A DNA stretch of 64,000 nucleotides, from assembly GCF_028281565.1 (NCBI RefSeq), contig NZ_JANQJQ010000011.1, positions 1 through 64,000 of the forward strand. Direction: 5' to 3'. The notes under the pieces were generated by a model, which was not told the DNA's origin, did no database searches, and saw nothing but the letters and a program-made list of their open reading frames with translations. How positions within the stretch are numbered: position 1 is the first letter of the stretch; each line of letters begins with the position of its first letter. The translations under genes and the position numbers were made by a program. Source of the DNA: Seonamhaeicola sp. Lineage in GTDB: Bacteria; Bacteroidota; Bacteroidia; Flavobacteriales; Flavobacteriaceae. Below, piece after piece: positions 8,790 through 18,236 of this stretch.

Positions 8790-10454
8790 ATGGAAGCGCA
8801 ATATGTTATAGGCTTAGATTTTGGTACGGATTCGGTTAGGTCCCTACTTGTTGACACGAACTCCGGAAAAAGTTTGGGTAGCGCCGTTCACTGGTACCAA
8901 AGATGGAAACAAGGACTTTACTGTAACCCTTCCAAAAATCAATACAGACAACATACCCTTGATCATATGGAGGGCATGGAAAAGGTAATCAAGCAAGTTA
9001 TTGAGGACACTGGGGTTAGCCCAGGAGCCATTAAGGGTATCTGCGTAGATACCACGGGCTCATCGCCACAGGCCATTGATAATCACGGCACACCACTTTG
9101 CCTAAAAGCGGAATTTGCGGAAAACCCCAATGCCATGATGGTTTTATGGAAGGACCATACAGCCATAAAGGAAGCCGAAGAAATTAATCGGGTAGTTAAA
9201 TCCCTCAATTGTAACTATTTAAAATTCGTAGGCGGCATCTATAGTTCTGAATGGTTTTGGGCAAAAATTCTGCATATTTCCAGAATTGACGAAAGCATTA
9301 AGAAGGCAGCCTTTACTTGGATGGAACATTGTGATCTGATGACCTATTTACTGGTTGGAAGTCCACCACTTTCAAAATTTAAATATAGCCGTTGTGCTGC
9401 CGGTCATAAGGCCTTATGGCATTTGGACTGGGGCGGACTGCCCCAAAATGTCTTTCTCAATACTTTGGACCCATATCTGGCAGAAATAAAGAATAATCTG
9501 TATAACCATACCTTTACTTCCGATGAAGTTGCCGGTAATCTATGTGAGGGATGGGCTGATAAATTGGGATTGAGCACAGATACTATAGTTGCTGTTGGAA
9601 CCTTTGATGCCCATGCAGGAGCTGTAGGTGCTGCGGTAAAAGAAAACTGTTTGGTTCGGGTTATGGGCACCTCAACCTGCGATATTGCCGTGTGCAAAAA
9701 AGAAGTTATTGGTAAAAAAGCTATAAGAGGAATTTGTGGCCAGGTAGATGGATCCGTTATCCCAGGAATGATCGGACTTGAGGCCGGCCAATCTGCCTTT
9801 GGCGATTTACTGGCATGGTTTAAGAATATGTTGGTAGCCCCAACAAAAGCGATTATTGAAACAAGCGATGTTCTTAATAGCTCCCAGAAAGAAAATTTGC
9901 TCATCGCACTAGAGAAGGATCTTATAGGAACACTTTCTCAGCATGCAGCACTGCTACCAGTAAAGGAGACGGCGGTAGTTGCGTTAGACTGGATTAATGG
10001 ACGTAGGACGCCAGATGCTAATCAGGGATTAAAGTCAGCGATAATGAATTTGAGTCTGGGAAGCGAGGCATCTCATATTTTTAAAGCACTGGTTGAAGCC
10101 ATATGCTTTGGTGCTAAGAAAATTATTGAACGGTTTCAGGAGGAAGGCATCGAAATCCATACCATTATTGGTATTGGAGGCGTTGCCGATAAATCGCCTT
10201 TCGTAATGCAAACCTTGGCCAATGTTTTGAACATGCCCATTAAGGTATCGGCTTCAAATCAAACACCAGCATTGGGTGCAGCCATGTATGCTTCCGTTGC
10301 AGCAGGCATTCACGAGACGGTGGAAAAAGCTATTGCGAATATGGGGCAGGGATTTAAGACTTCCTATATGCCGGAAAATGAAAAGGTCAAGGTTTATGAA
10401 AAATTATATAAGGACTATGAAATCTTGGCCGGTTTTGTAGAATCACACGTTTAA
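8790..10454 (+). CDS. araB: ribulokinase
   Basis: FGGY-family carbohydrate kinase of 554 residues, typical for AraB. It phosphorylates L-ribulose (and often D-ribulose) with ATP to the 5-phosphate in the cytoplasm. The N-terminal phosphate loop is GLDFGTDSVRSLLVD; the substrate region contains VDTTGSSPQAID; the second FGGY half shows VRVMGTSTCDIAV and the C-terminal GIGGVADKSPFVMQTLANVL. The start is set at the ATG at 8790 rather than a TTG three codons upstream, because it gives the usual MEAQYVIGLDFG beginning. araD follows after 9 bases, so the two are co-transcribed. No araA (arabinose isomerase) is nearby, so L-ribulose must come from another gene or from an epimerase such as that at 16116-16961. 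Confidence 0.92.
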   Translation: MEAQYVIGLDFGTDSVRSLLVDTNSGKSLGSAVHWYQRWKQGLYCNPSKNQYRQHTLDHMEGMEKVIKQVIEDTGVSPGAIKGICVDTTGSSPQAIDNHGTPLCLKAEFAENPNAMMVLWKDHTAIKEAEEINRVVKSLNCNYLKFVGGIYSSEWFWAKILHISRIDESIKKAAFTWMEHCDLMTYLLVGSPPLSKFKYSRCAAGHKALWHLDWGGLPQNVFLNTLDPYLAEIKNNLYNHTFTSDEVAGNLCEGWADKLGLSTDTIVAVGTFDAHAGAVGAAVKENCLVRVMGTSTCDIAVCKKEVIGKKAIRGICGQVDGSVIPGMIGLEAGQSAFGDLLAWFKNMLVAPTKAIIETSDVLNSSQKENLLIALEKDLIGTLSQHAALLPVKETAVVALDWINGRRTPDANQGLKSAIMNLSLGSEASHIFKALVEAICFGAKKIIERFQEEGIEIHTIIGIGGVADKSPFVMQTLANVLNMPIKVSASNQTPALGAAMYASVAAGIHETVEKAIANMGQGFKTSYMPENEKVKVYEKLYKDYEILAGFVESHV

Positions 10455-10463
10455 ATTAAACAC

Positions 10464-11162
10464 ATGTTTAAGGAACTAAAAAAACAATGTCTCGAAGCCA
10501 ACTTAATGTTGCCAAATCTTGGATTGGTCATTCAAACCTTTGGGAATGTTAGTATAGTAGACAGAAAAAAAAGGTGTTTTGCTATAAAGCCCAGTGGTGT
10601 GCCCTATGCTGATTTAAAAAAACAGGATATCGTCATTGTAGATTTTGATAATAGGGTTGTTGACGGCGCAATGAACCCATCCTCAGACACCAAGACCCAT
10701 GCCTACCTTTATAAGCAATGGAAAAATATAGGGTCTATTGTCCATACACATTCTACTTATGCCGTAGCTTGGTCCCAGGCCCAAATGCCTATTCCAATAC
10801 TTGGTACCACACATGCCGACCATCTTGTTACGGATATACCCTGTATTCCCCCTATGGACAATGAACTGATTAAGGGAGATTATGAATATAACACGGGGGT
10901 TCAGATCAAAGATTACTTTTCCTCAGAAAAACTTAACCCAAAAGAGGTACAAATGGTTCTAGTAGGGAACCACGGCCCATTTTCATGGGGCGAAAACTCA
11001 AAAAAAGCGGTTTACAATAGCCAAATTCTTGAAGAACTTGCTAAAATGGCCTACTTAACTTTACAAATAAACCCCATAGCTCCAAAATTAAAATCCACAT
11101 TGATAGAAAAACATTATCAAAGAAAACATGGAGCCAACCCTTATTACGGGCAAAAAAAATAA
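10464..11162 (+). CDS. araD: L-ribulose-5-phosphate 4-epimerase
   Basis: Class II aldolase-fold enzyme of 232 residues that interconverts L-ribulose 5-phosphate and D-xylulose 5-phosphate, feeding the pentose phosphate pathway. Zinc ligands expected for AraD are in place: His94 and His96 in IVHTHS and His170 in GNHGPFSWG. Asp75 in SSDTKTH and Asp119 in THADH match the catalytic acids, all one position before the E. coli numbering. The length equals that of E. coli AraD (231). It lies 9 bases after araB and converges with the SDR gene, whose stop is 37 bases away. Confidence 0.92.
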   Translation: MFKELKKQCLEANLMLPNLGLVIQTFGNVSIVDRKKRCFAIKPSGVPYADLKKQDIVIVDFDNRVVDGAMNPSSDTKTHAYLYKQWKNIGSIVHTHSTYAVAWSQAQMPIPILGTTHADHLVTDIPCIPPMDNELIKGDYEYNTGVQIKDYFSSEKLNPKEVQMVLVGNHGPFSWGENSKKAVYNSQILEELAKMAYLTLQINPIAPKLKSTLIEKHYQRKHGANPYYGQKK

Positions 11163-11198
11163 TTGCGGCCTCTGACTTAACGCATATTAAAATAACAA

Positions 11199-11951
11199 CT
11201 ATACCCCCGCCCCGCCATCAACAGGTATAGCGGCTCCGGTAATAAAATCAGCATCAGAAGAAGCTAGCCACATAATGGCCCCAACCACTTCGTTTACCCT
11301 GCCAAAGCGGCCTACCGGATGCATATTAATGGCATCCTTCATTCTAACAGGATCGCTAAAGGCCCTTTCGGCCATTGGCGTTTCTATAACAGCCGGACAA
11401 ATGGCATTTACCCTTATATTTTTATCGGCGTACTCAAGCGCAATGGTTTTAGTCAATCCTATCACCCCAAATTTACTGGCATGATAGGCCACCCCTGCAT
11501 CGCCGCCCCTTAGACCAGCTAATGATGAAATATTTATTATCCTTCCGCCTCCGTTTTGCATCATGGTCTGTAATTGATACTTTATACACAACCACACACC
11601 CTTCAAGTTAACATCCATTAACCGATCCCATACTTCTATGTCATAATCGGCCGCCTTTACCCTTGGCGTACCTTCTATGCCGGCATTATTTATTGCAATA
11701 TCCAGACGTCCGTATCTGTTCAGTGTTTCGGCTATGGCGTGCTTTACGTTCCCTAAATCCGAAACATCAGTGGGTATAAAAATTGAGGTCCCTCCAGAGG
11801 CATGTATTTCCCCCATTAACTGGTTATTCTTTTCTTTATTTCTGGAAACCAGGGCCAATTTTGCACCCTTTTTGGCAAATGCCAAGGCAGCAGCCCTGCC
11901 AATTCCGGTACTGGTTCCAGTTATTAGTACAACCTTATTTTTTAAGTCCAT
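11199..11951 (-). CDS. short-chain dehydrogenase/reductase (SDR)
   Basis: Classical SDR of 250 residues: nucleotide-binding TGTSTGIG at 11-18, NNAG at 88-91, catalytic Ser143 (ISS), Tyr156 and Lys160 (YHASK), and a C-terminal ending in ITGAAIPVDGGAGV. Such enzymes oxidise alcohols of sugars, polyols or small metabolites with NAD(P). Ser/Arg after the second strand (VSRNKE) suggests NADP may be accepted. It is the last gene of the minus-strand sugar run, 230 bases beyond the ThuA gene, and converges with araD. A polyol or sugar substrate is inferred from the neighbourhood only. Confidence 0.85.
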   Translation of the reverse strand: MDLKNKVVLITGTSTGIGRAAALAFAKKGAKLALVSRNKEKNNQLMGEIHASGGTSIFIPTDVSDLGNVKHAIAETLNRYGRLDIAINNAGIEGTPRVKAADYDIEVWDRLMDVNLKGVWLCIKYQLQTMMQNGGGRIINISSLAGLRGGDAGVAYHASKFGVIGLTKTIALEYADKNIRVNAICPAVIETPMAERAFSDPVRMKDAINMHPVGRFGRVNEVVGAIMWLASSDADFITGAAIPVDGGAGV

Positions 11952-12181
11952 ATATTCTAAAAATTTGAATAATTATTCTTCTGGTTTTAATGGGGCCTGC
12001 ACCATTTTAGGAATTATCAAAATCGATACTGGCGCAAAACCCACATATTAGACAACATGTAAAAAAACTAGCCTCTTGAAATTACAGCTACCTTAATCAA
12101 TTTTGTATGCCTAACTTTAAGTTTAGCACATAATATATTAATTCGTTAATCCATTAGATTCCAAGGCTGTCCAAATGCTAT

Positions 12182-13570
12182 TTATTTCATTGACGATATA
12201 CTTCTGTTTAATTTTTCCCAATGATCATTGTCTAAAAATTCAAAAGCGGTTGGTTTATAATCACCAATGATACTAACATCTGCCTTTTCCGGAACTTCCA
12301 TTTCCAAACTCCAAAATACCGCATTGACCAGCAGCCTTCTTGTACCTTCTGAAAGTAAATCTGTTGAGGCTCCAATAGTAGTTGCGAAAGCTTTCCCTTC
12401 AATACCCTCGGGGAGTTTGTAACTTTTTGTCCATGCTATTGGCATTAAAGGTTCGTTGGGGTTATAGGCTATTTCTTCATCTTCATCTTCATCTTCATCC
12501 TCTTCATCATCTTCTGCACTACTTTCACCAGCTGAGGCCAGTATTTCAAAATGCGTAGCAACGCCGTCAGTGATTTCCGCAAAAACCTCAGTCCCAACAG
12601 TCAATTCAGATAGGTCTCCTTCCACCACGGTATTATCATCCAACTTAAATTCCTTTTCACCGACCTTAAGAACACCAGAGACCTTGTTATAGCTAATAAC
12701 CAAACCATCGGCCACATTTTCTTCTTCCTCTTCTTCTATCTCAATTAAGTTGGTTGTGGCTAGTCTGTAATCTGAACTACGCATCCCGAACAAGGGATCT
12801 TTAGGATCATAGGCACCTTCGCGCGTAATGGCCTGACCTAATACAATAGGTTTTGAGTCACCTGGAAGTGGTAATCTTACGCCATACACATCTGAAGGCC
12901 CCCAAATCTCACCATCTGCTATACCATTAAGAATAGGATGATTTTGTGCCTCCGGTGCTGCAATTCCTTTGGTACTTTGATGGCGGTGTACCCCATGATG
13001 GGAAATCCATTTCTCCCCAAGAACCAATCTTCCAAATCCACCTTTCCATGCCCCTTCTGTTTCGTAAAAATTCCCATAGTGTTTATAACTTGATGGGATT
13101 CCGCCGTCTTCAAAATTGAAGGCATGCGTTGCCGTTCTGATTCCAATAACTGGTTTCCCTGCCTTTAGATAGGAATCTATATGTCTCATTTGATCATCGG
13201 GTAAGGCACGAAATCGGGTAAATAAGACCATTAAATCCGCCGATTCCAGCTGACTCAATCCAGGTATATTATTTACATTATTGGGGTTCAGAATGCCAGG
13301 TTTTTGTGGATCTTGAGCAAAAAGCACTGTGCAATTAAAACCATGCTTCTCGGTCAATATCTTGGCCATCATTGGCAAAGCCTCTTCGGATCGGTATTCC
13401 TCATCCCCTGATACCAATACAATCTTAGGTTTGTTTTCCTCTCCCTCATAAGAAATCCATTGCTGCACACCTTCAATGGGCACATTACTATCAGTTTTGG
13501 CATTCGATGATTTTTCCTTGCAGCTACATACAAATACAAGGGCTATTAAAAAATAATTAGGCAATTTCAT
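12182..13570 (-). CDS. ThuA-like lipoprotein with inserted acidic/beta domain
   Basis: A lipoprotein of 462 residues (Cys17 in FVCSCK). Residues 48-275 and 370-425 together make one ThuA-like domain: PKIVLVSGDEEYRSEE, FTRFRALPDDQM, GIRTATHAF, and after the break PLMPIAWTK and TTIGASTDL. Between them lies about 95 foreign residues: an acidic linker (EIEEEEEEN), a small beta-rich unit (GVLKVGEKEFKLDDNTVVEG, LTVGTEVFAEI) resembling DUF5666-type domains, and a second acidic run (EDDEEDEDEDEDEE). Related ThuA lipoproteins usually run straight through here. ThuA proteins are tied to catabolism of oxidised (3-keto) disaccharides in rhizobia; the biochemical reaction of this one is unknown. The gene follows an epimerase gene by 25 bases in the same operon. 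Confidence 0.85.
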   Translation of the reverse strand: MKLPNYFLIALVFVCSCKEKSSNAKTDSNVPIEGVQQWISYEGEENKPKIVLVSGDEEYRSEEALPMMAKILTEKHGFNCTVLFAQDPQKPGILNPNNVNNIPGLSQLESADLMVLFTRFRALPDDQMRHIDSYLKAGKPVIGIRTATHAFNFEDGGIPSSYKHYGNFYETEGAWKGGFGRLVLGEKWISHHGVHRHQSTKGIAAPEAQNHPILNGIADGEIWGPSDVYGVRLPLPGDSKPIVLGQAITREGAYDPKDPLFGMRSSDYRLATTNLIEIEEEEEENVADGLVISYNKVSGVLKVGEKEFKLDDNTVVEGDLSELTVGTEVFAEITDGVATHFEILASAGESSAEDDEEDEDEDEDEEIAYNPNEPLMPIAWTKSYKLPEGIEGKAFATTIGASTDLLSEGTRRLLVNAVFWSLEMEVPEKADVSIIGDYKPTAFEFLDNDHWEKLNRSISSMK

Positions 13571-13595
13571 TTTAGTAATATTTAAGTTTTATATC

Positions 13596-14408
13596 TCATA
13601 TTAAAGGTAATAGTTGTGATTTTACAAACTTCCCATCCAGCAGCGTTACGGCATCCGGCTCATGAATAGCGCGGTCACATTCATCTTCTAAAATAATCCA
13701 TCCATTGTAATCGGTACGCACCAAATATTGTGTTATCGTTTTAAAATCAATGATTCCTTTTCCAGTTGGCGCCCAGCGACCATCTTGGTACATATCCTTA
13801 AAATGAACCAGATTTACCAAATCCCTGTATTTTTTAATAATGCTAAGAGGATCCATTCCGCCTTTGGCAATATGACCAACATCCGGGCAAAATCCAATAT
13901 GATCACGGTTTAAGGCATTGATTATAATGTTATAATCCTGTTCTTCTCTACAAATGGATCCAGATGGTGAATTAGGATGAAATGAGCTATTTATTCCTCT
14001 ATCATATGCACGTTGGGCAATAGCATTTAAACAAGAAATTAAATTATGTTGCCTATTTGCCAAATCGTTTCTATTTACTCCCGGCATTTGAACCAAAAGA
14101 TAGATGGTGTCCGGAAAATGGCTAAGAAAGTCCATCCATTTTTCTGCTCTGCTCCACTCTTCTTTAGATTCTGTACTATAGCGCCAATCTTCAACATGGC
14201 AAAGCACTGACAACTCAAGATCATGCTTATCCAGAACGTCCTTCATTGCCAATGGGTCTTCCAAGCTACCAAAAAAACTGGTTTCGGGCTCTATACCCTG
14301 AAACCCTGCTTTAGAAGCTACCCCCATAATATGTTCCAATTTCCCTTTGTAAGACTCACCCGCCATTTGCCATGTATAGGTCTCACAGCCTATCTTTATT
14401 TTACCCAT
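13596..14408 (-). CDS. sugar phosphate isomerase/epimerase family TIM barrel (IolE-like)
   Basis: A 270-residue xylose-isomerase-like TIM barrel (AP endonuclease 2 superfamily). Probable metal-binding stretches are SSFHPNSPSG, FCPDVGHIAKGGMDP, LVHFKDMYQDGRW and WIILEDECD. The HFKD and PTGKGIIDF pattern recalls inosose dehydratase IolE and related keto-sugar isomerases. It is presumably cytoplasmic, with no signal peptide. It is third of three such barrels in the operon, 3 bases after the hydrolase gene, which points to handling of an oxidised sugar. The exact reaction is not determined. Confidence 0.8.
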   Translation of the reverse strand: MGKIKIGCETYTWQMAGESYKGKLEHIMGVASKAGFQGIEPETSFFGSLEDPLAMKDVLDKHDLELSVLCHVEDWRYSTESKEEWSRAEKWMDFLSHFPDTIYLLVQMPGVNRNDLANRQHNLISCLNAIAQRAYDRGINSSFHPNSPSGSICREEQDYNIIINALNRDHIGFCPDVGHIAKGGMDPLSIIKKYRDLVNLVHFKDMYQDGRWAPTGKGIIDFKTITQYLVRTDYNGWIILEDECDRAIHEPDAVTLLDGKFVKSQLLPLI

Positions 14409-14411
14409 ATG

Positions 14412-15212
14412 TTAGTCCTTAATTAAGAATTGTGTTGTAAGTTCATTAAATCTGTCCAAGTCTTCCCAATGGTGAACATGGCCTCCAGTGGGAAACGATT
14501 CGTAAATAGAATTTTCTATTCCCTTGTGAAGGATTCTAGAAAACTCCGGCGGCGTAAAAATATCCCGTTCTCCCACGGTAATTAACGTAGGAACCGCTAT
14601 ATGCTTTAGACGTGAAATCGTATCGTGATTAATACAAGCATCTAGCTGTCCTTCAAAACCCATCTGCGATTGGGCCTTAGGATTTTTTTCTGCAAAGTCC
14701 TGGCCTTGTTTTAGTGTTTCCAATGCCGTTTCATAAAAAGGCGGTGCAAAGATCCATAGTTGCAATAATTCCATGAAATCTCCAGGCTTACTTGTTACCC
14801 TTATCTTTTTTAAATTTTCATAGACCACCTTTGTATAGTTATTAAATCTTGGCCAAGTACTGATCAAAACCAGTTTCAGTACTCTTTCCGGGTAATGAAG
14901 TGCCAATTCTTGTGCAATGGCGCCCCCCATAGAAATCCCTGCCACTTTTGCATTAAATATGCCGGCATGATCCATTACGGCAATGGCATCATCTGCCATT
15001 GTTTTGGTGGAATAGGGTCCTTTAGGCTGATCTGATTCCCCTACGCCCCTATTATCGATTAAGATACACTTGAAATGCTTTTGATAGACCGCCACATGTT
15101 TTTCCCATGTATTGCCATCGGCGCCAAAACCCATTAACAGAACCAATGGTTCACCTGTTCCTCTAATCTGATAACAAATTTTTATTCCATTGGAATCGGC
15201 AAAATATTTCAT
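14412..15212 (-). CDS. alpha/beta hydrolase
   Basis: A 266-residue alpha/beta hydrolase-fold protein without a signal peptide. The nucleophile elbow is GISMGG (Ser94), the acid is in GERDIFTPPE (about Asp214) and the histidine in TGGHVHHWED (about 242). The oxyanion region is LLMGFGADGN. Its first four bases overlap the stop of the upstream epimerase (15209-15212), a sign of translational coupling. Members range from esterases to lactonases; an attractive but unproven role in this operon is hydrolysis of a sugar lactone or ester made by the dehydrogenase lipoproteins. Confidence 0.82.
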   Translation of the reverse strand: MKYFADSNGIKICYQIRGTGEPLVLLMGFGADGNTWEKHVAVYQKHFKCILIDNRGVGESDQPKGPYSTKTMADDAIAVMDHAGIFNAKVAGISMGGAIAQELALHYPERVLKLVLISTWPRFNNYTKVVYENLKKIRVTSKPGDFMELLQLWIFAPPFYETALETLKQGQDFAEKNPKAQSQMGFEGQLDACINHDTISRLKHIAVPTLITVGERDIFTPPEFSRILHKGIENSIYESFPTGGHVHHWEDLDRFNELTTQFLIKD

Positions 15213-16108
15213 CTGATAGTATTTATAACATTTTCAACAAATGGAATTGCTTTTCTGGCATCTTCCTCTGTAGTGGGGCAAAAACAGAAATCAAAACACC
15301 ACCATTCTAAGGGTTCCACTTCTGCCTTCATGGCTTTGATAACTTTTGTAAAATCTATATTACCTGTACCAAAAGGCGCATGGGTACTCGTTTCTTCGTC
15401 ATGTAGTGTACCATCGCTATCAATCAAGTGGAAATGACCAATATGATTTTTCACATTATTTGCAAGCGCAACCAAACCGTTCGGCAGAATTTCCTTAGAG
15501 CCACTTTGCCTTGCCCCAACCACGCTGCACATATAGGCATGGCTGGTATCAAAAAGTAGTTTGAAGTTGGGATGGTCTATAGCCTCAGTGATTTCTTTTA
15601 TTTCGCTAGGTTTGTTCAACCAAAAACCTGGTTCGAATTCCCAAACTAATAAAACGCCCATTTTTTGACATAATTCTGCTGCAAGTCTCCAGGTATTTGC
15701 AAGCCTGTTAAATCGTTCCTGGTATGCATCCAAAGCCAAATACCCTGGCGCACTTACCGTATCAACCCGCAAGATTCTGATTCCCATATGGTTGCAGAAC
15801 TTCAAGGATTTTTCTATTTCATGTAAGTACTGCGCAGCACTAACTTCCCTTGGAGGTACCGAGGTAAAATCTGGTGCATAACCGGAAATTCCTAGTCCAT
15901 ATCCCTCTATTTGCTTCAAAAGTTCTGTACATTTTGATTTTGTATCAAAGTCATCGGGATGTGGGTGTGGACGGAATCCGTTAATTTCAATACCATCGTA
16001 CTGGGCCTTTGCAGCATATGATAAAAACTCTTTGAAGGACCAAGGGTTATTCTCGAATGGTCCAAATGAAAATGCCCAACTGCCTAATGAGAATTTTGGT
16101 TGCTTCAT
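15209..16108 (-). CDS. sugar phosphate isomerase/epimerase family TIM barrel
   Basis: A 299-residue xylose-isomerase-like barrel, the second of three in the operon. Putative metal ligands lie in VWEFEPGFW (Glu), LLFDTSHAYM (Asp/His), GHFHLIDSDG (His) and WWCFDFCF (Asp). It is clearly different in sequence from its two neighbours, so this is not a recent duplication. There is no signal peptide. It overlaps the hydrolase by four bases downstream and follows the next epimerase by 7 bases. The substrate is unknown; the context suggests an oxidised or rare sugar. Confidence 0.8.
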   Translation of the reverse strand: MKQPKFSLGSWAFSFGPFENNPWSFKEFLSYAAKAQYDGIEINGFRPHPHPDDFDTKSKCTELLKQIEGYGLGISGYAPDFTSVPPREVSAAQYLHEIEKSLKFCNHMGIRILRVDTVSAPGYLALDAYQERFNRLANTWRLAAELCQKMGVLLVWEFEPGFWLNKPSEIKEITEAIDHPNFKLLFDTSHAYMCSVVGARQSGSKEILPNGLVALANNVKNHIGHFHLIDSDGTLHDEETSTHAPFGTGNIDFTKVIKAMKAEVEPLEWWCFDFCFCPTTEEDARKAIPFVENVINTIR

Positions 16109-16115
16109 CTCCTAA

Positions 16116-16961
16116 TTATTTTATGTCGTTCCATTTGGATCGAATTAATTTTAAGCCTTCTTTATAGATTTCCTCAGTTGGCGAATAATTCCGCCAAACG
16201 TTAATGGCGTTAGCAAAACGCGGGATTACAGTGCTAAAAGCCTCAATGGTGAGCCAACCTTGATAATTGACTTTCTTTAATCCTAGAAATACATCATCCC
16301 AATCTATCTGACCCTTACCTGGTGTACCGCGATCGCTTCCACTGATATGCACATGCTTCAAATCTTTTCCCAAAAGCGTTATAGCATCAGCGTGGCTTTT
16401 CTCTTCTATATTGCCATGATGCGTATCGTAAATTCCCCCTACAAACGGGTGGTTTATAGTTGCTAGTAGTTGTTTTAAATCGGATGCGGTATTGATCAAA
16501 TAGCATTCAAAACGATTTAGTGCCTCCGGAGCAAGTATGACTTTAGCTTTTTGGGCATAGTCACCGGCCAAATACAACATTTCAGCACTCCACTTTTTTT
16601 CTTCTTCCAAAGGCGGCCTACCCTCAAAATGGGCAAAGGCAGAATGTATTGGACCACAAAGAACCTCCGCATTTAGGGCGTAAGCTCTATCGATTGCCCA
16701 CTTGAGCCGATCCAACCCCTTTTGTCTTACCTCGGGATTTAAACTGGCTATATTGGCCTGAGCAGTCAGTGATGTAACACAGGTAACTCCTAATTGTAAT
16801 TGCGCCAATTGATTTCCAATGGCCTTATAATGCGTCTCTGTACCTTCTCCTATGGGAATTTCAACACCATCAAAACCAGAATCTTTCAATGTTTCAAAAA
16901 TTGAAACCTGATCCAAAGTCACATAATCTGTCCATAATAACATGTTCATTCCAATCTTCAT
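16116..16961 (-). CDS. D-tagatose/L-ribulose 3-epimerase-family ketose epimerase
   Basis: A 281-residue TIM barrel that carries the signature of the ketose 3-epimerase (DTE/DPE/LRE) family: the first catalytic Glu in APEALNRFE, Asp in GGIYDTHHGN, His in HVHISGSDRGTPG, and the final Glu in LTIEAF. Family members bind Mn or Co and move the hydroxyl at C3 of ketoses such as D-fructose/D-psicose, D-tagatose/D-sorbose, or L-ribulose/L-xylulose. With araB and araD nearby, an L-xylulose to L-ribulose step would supply a ribulokinase substrate where no arabinose isomerase exists; this is inference. It follows the MFS gene by 48 bases. Confidence 0.82.
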   Translation of the reverse strand: MKIGMNMLLWTDYVTLDQVSIFETLKDSGFDGVEIPIGEGTETHYKAIGNQLAQLQLGVTCVTSLTAQANIASLNPEVRQKGLDRLKWAIDRAYALNAEVLCGPIHSAFAHFEGRPPLEEEKKWSAEMLYLAGDYAQKAKVILAPEALNRFECYLINTASDLKQLLATINHPFVGGIYDTHHGNIEEKSHADAITLLGKDLKHVHISGSDRGTPGKGQIDWDDVFLGLKKVNYQGWLTIEAFSTVIPRFANAINVWRNYSPTEEIYKEGLKLIRSKWNDIK

Positions 16962-17009
16962 GTATCTATTTGTTTTAGTTGTTTAACAAGGTTTTATTAT
17001 AAACGGACA

Positions 17010-18236
17010 TTAAATAACTTCTTCCGAATGTGATTTTATCTTCTTAACCCAAAAGAATAATATTAGGAACAGTATAATTAGGATACCTGGGAAGGAAATC
17101 ATTTTTTGCAAGGTTGCCTGACCTGCAGCCAATTCCAACGCATCGCCACTTAACCCCATAGAGGCCGCCTTTTCACTAGCTTTATCGATCCAATTTCCTA
17201 TGATAGGCTGAAAAATGGACGTAGAAAACATGCCAAAGGCTCCTACAATAGACATTCCAAATGCACCACTTAAAGGCACTTTTTCTGCTACAAGCCCTAT
17301 CATATTAGGCCAAAAATAACAGACTCCAAGCGCAAAGAATATTGCCGCTACATAGGCCATTGGCCCAATAGAAATACTAAATAAAAATATACCGATAGTA
17401 GCCAAAACTGAAGATCCTAAAAGAACTCCCGTTTGGTCTAATTTGTGCACAAAATCACCGCCAAAATACCTGCCAATGGCCATCACACCAGTAATCAAGG
17501 CAAGAATAACCATGGGTTCGGCGCCACTTTTAGACAAAATCAACTGCGCCCATTGGGTTGGTCCAAATTCAGAAATGGCCGTCAATGTCATGCATAGACA
17601 TATAAAAAGAAAAAGTGGCGACCTTATTGCCTTAAAATTTGTCTTCAAGGAACTAGTTTCTATATTTTTTGGCGAAGGAAAATTTTGACCATAAAAAAGA
17701 TATGCATAAATAATGGTTGGTACCATTATAATCCAAATCTGTGCCTCCCAACCCAATTCCAGTTTGGCCATGAATAATGAAATTAAGCTCCCTAGTACAA
17801 TACCGCCAGGAAACCACATATGAAACCTGTTCAGTAATGTATTCATTAATTTTCCTGAATAACTATCTGCAATCATTGGATTACAGGCGGCTTCAGTACA
17901 ACCATTACCTATTCCAATAAACAGTGTTGATATCAGAAGACCAACATAGCCGCCAGAATAAATTGTTAAGAGCACACCCAGTGCGTGCGCGAAAAAGGCA
18001 AATATCATAATCTTTTTTGGGCCAATAGCGTTATAAAAAACACCTCCCAATACCATAGAAATTGGAAACCCCAAGAACCACATCTGATTTATGAAGCCCA
18101 ATTGTCTGGCTGTTAAATCAAACGTTTCTCCTAATTGTGGGAGCACACCAGCTCTAATGCTGAATGAAAAGGCCGTAGTGATTAGTGCAAAACAACTTCC
18201 ATAAAATAGCCTTTTATTATTATTATTTTCTTTCAT
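17010..18236 (-). CDS. MFS transporter, probable sugar importer
   Basis: Major facilitator of 408 residues with about 12 hydrophobic segments. A short charged N-terminus (MKENNNNKR) precedes the first helix; the loop after helix 2 is NAIGPKKIM, a weak version of the MFS A-motif; the chain ends in a lysine-rich tail (FFWVKKIKSHSEE). Located between the cytochrome lipoprotein gene and three sugar isomerase genes on the same strand, it is the only inner-membrane transporter of the module and so the best candidate for bringing the product of envelope oxidation into the cell. The transported compound is unknown. Confidence 0.82.
   Translation of the reverse strand: MKENNNNKRLFYGSCFALITTAFSFSIRAGVLPQLGETFDLTARQLGFINQMWFLGFPISMVLGGVFYNAIGPKKIMIFAFFAHALGVLLTIYSGGYVGLLISTLFIGIGNGCTEAACNPMIADSYSGKLMNTLLNRFHMWFPGGIVLGSLISLFMAKLELGWEAQIWIIMVPTIIYAYLFYGQNFPSPKNIETSSLKTNFKAIRSPLFLFICLCMTLTAISEFGPTQWAQLILSKSGAEPMVILALITGVMAIGRYFGGDFVHKLDQTGVLLGSSVLATIGIFLFSISIGPMAYVAAIFFALGVCYFWPNMIGLVAEKVPLSGAFGMSIVGAFGMFSTSIFQPIIGNWIDKASEKAASMGLSGDALELAAGQATLQKMISFPGILIILFLILFFWVKKIKSHSEEVI

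Noticed and set aside
9404-9904. 166-codon minus-strand frame
   Set aside because: It is a shadow of araB, whose FGGY-kinase motifs on the plus strand are clear.
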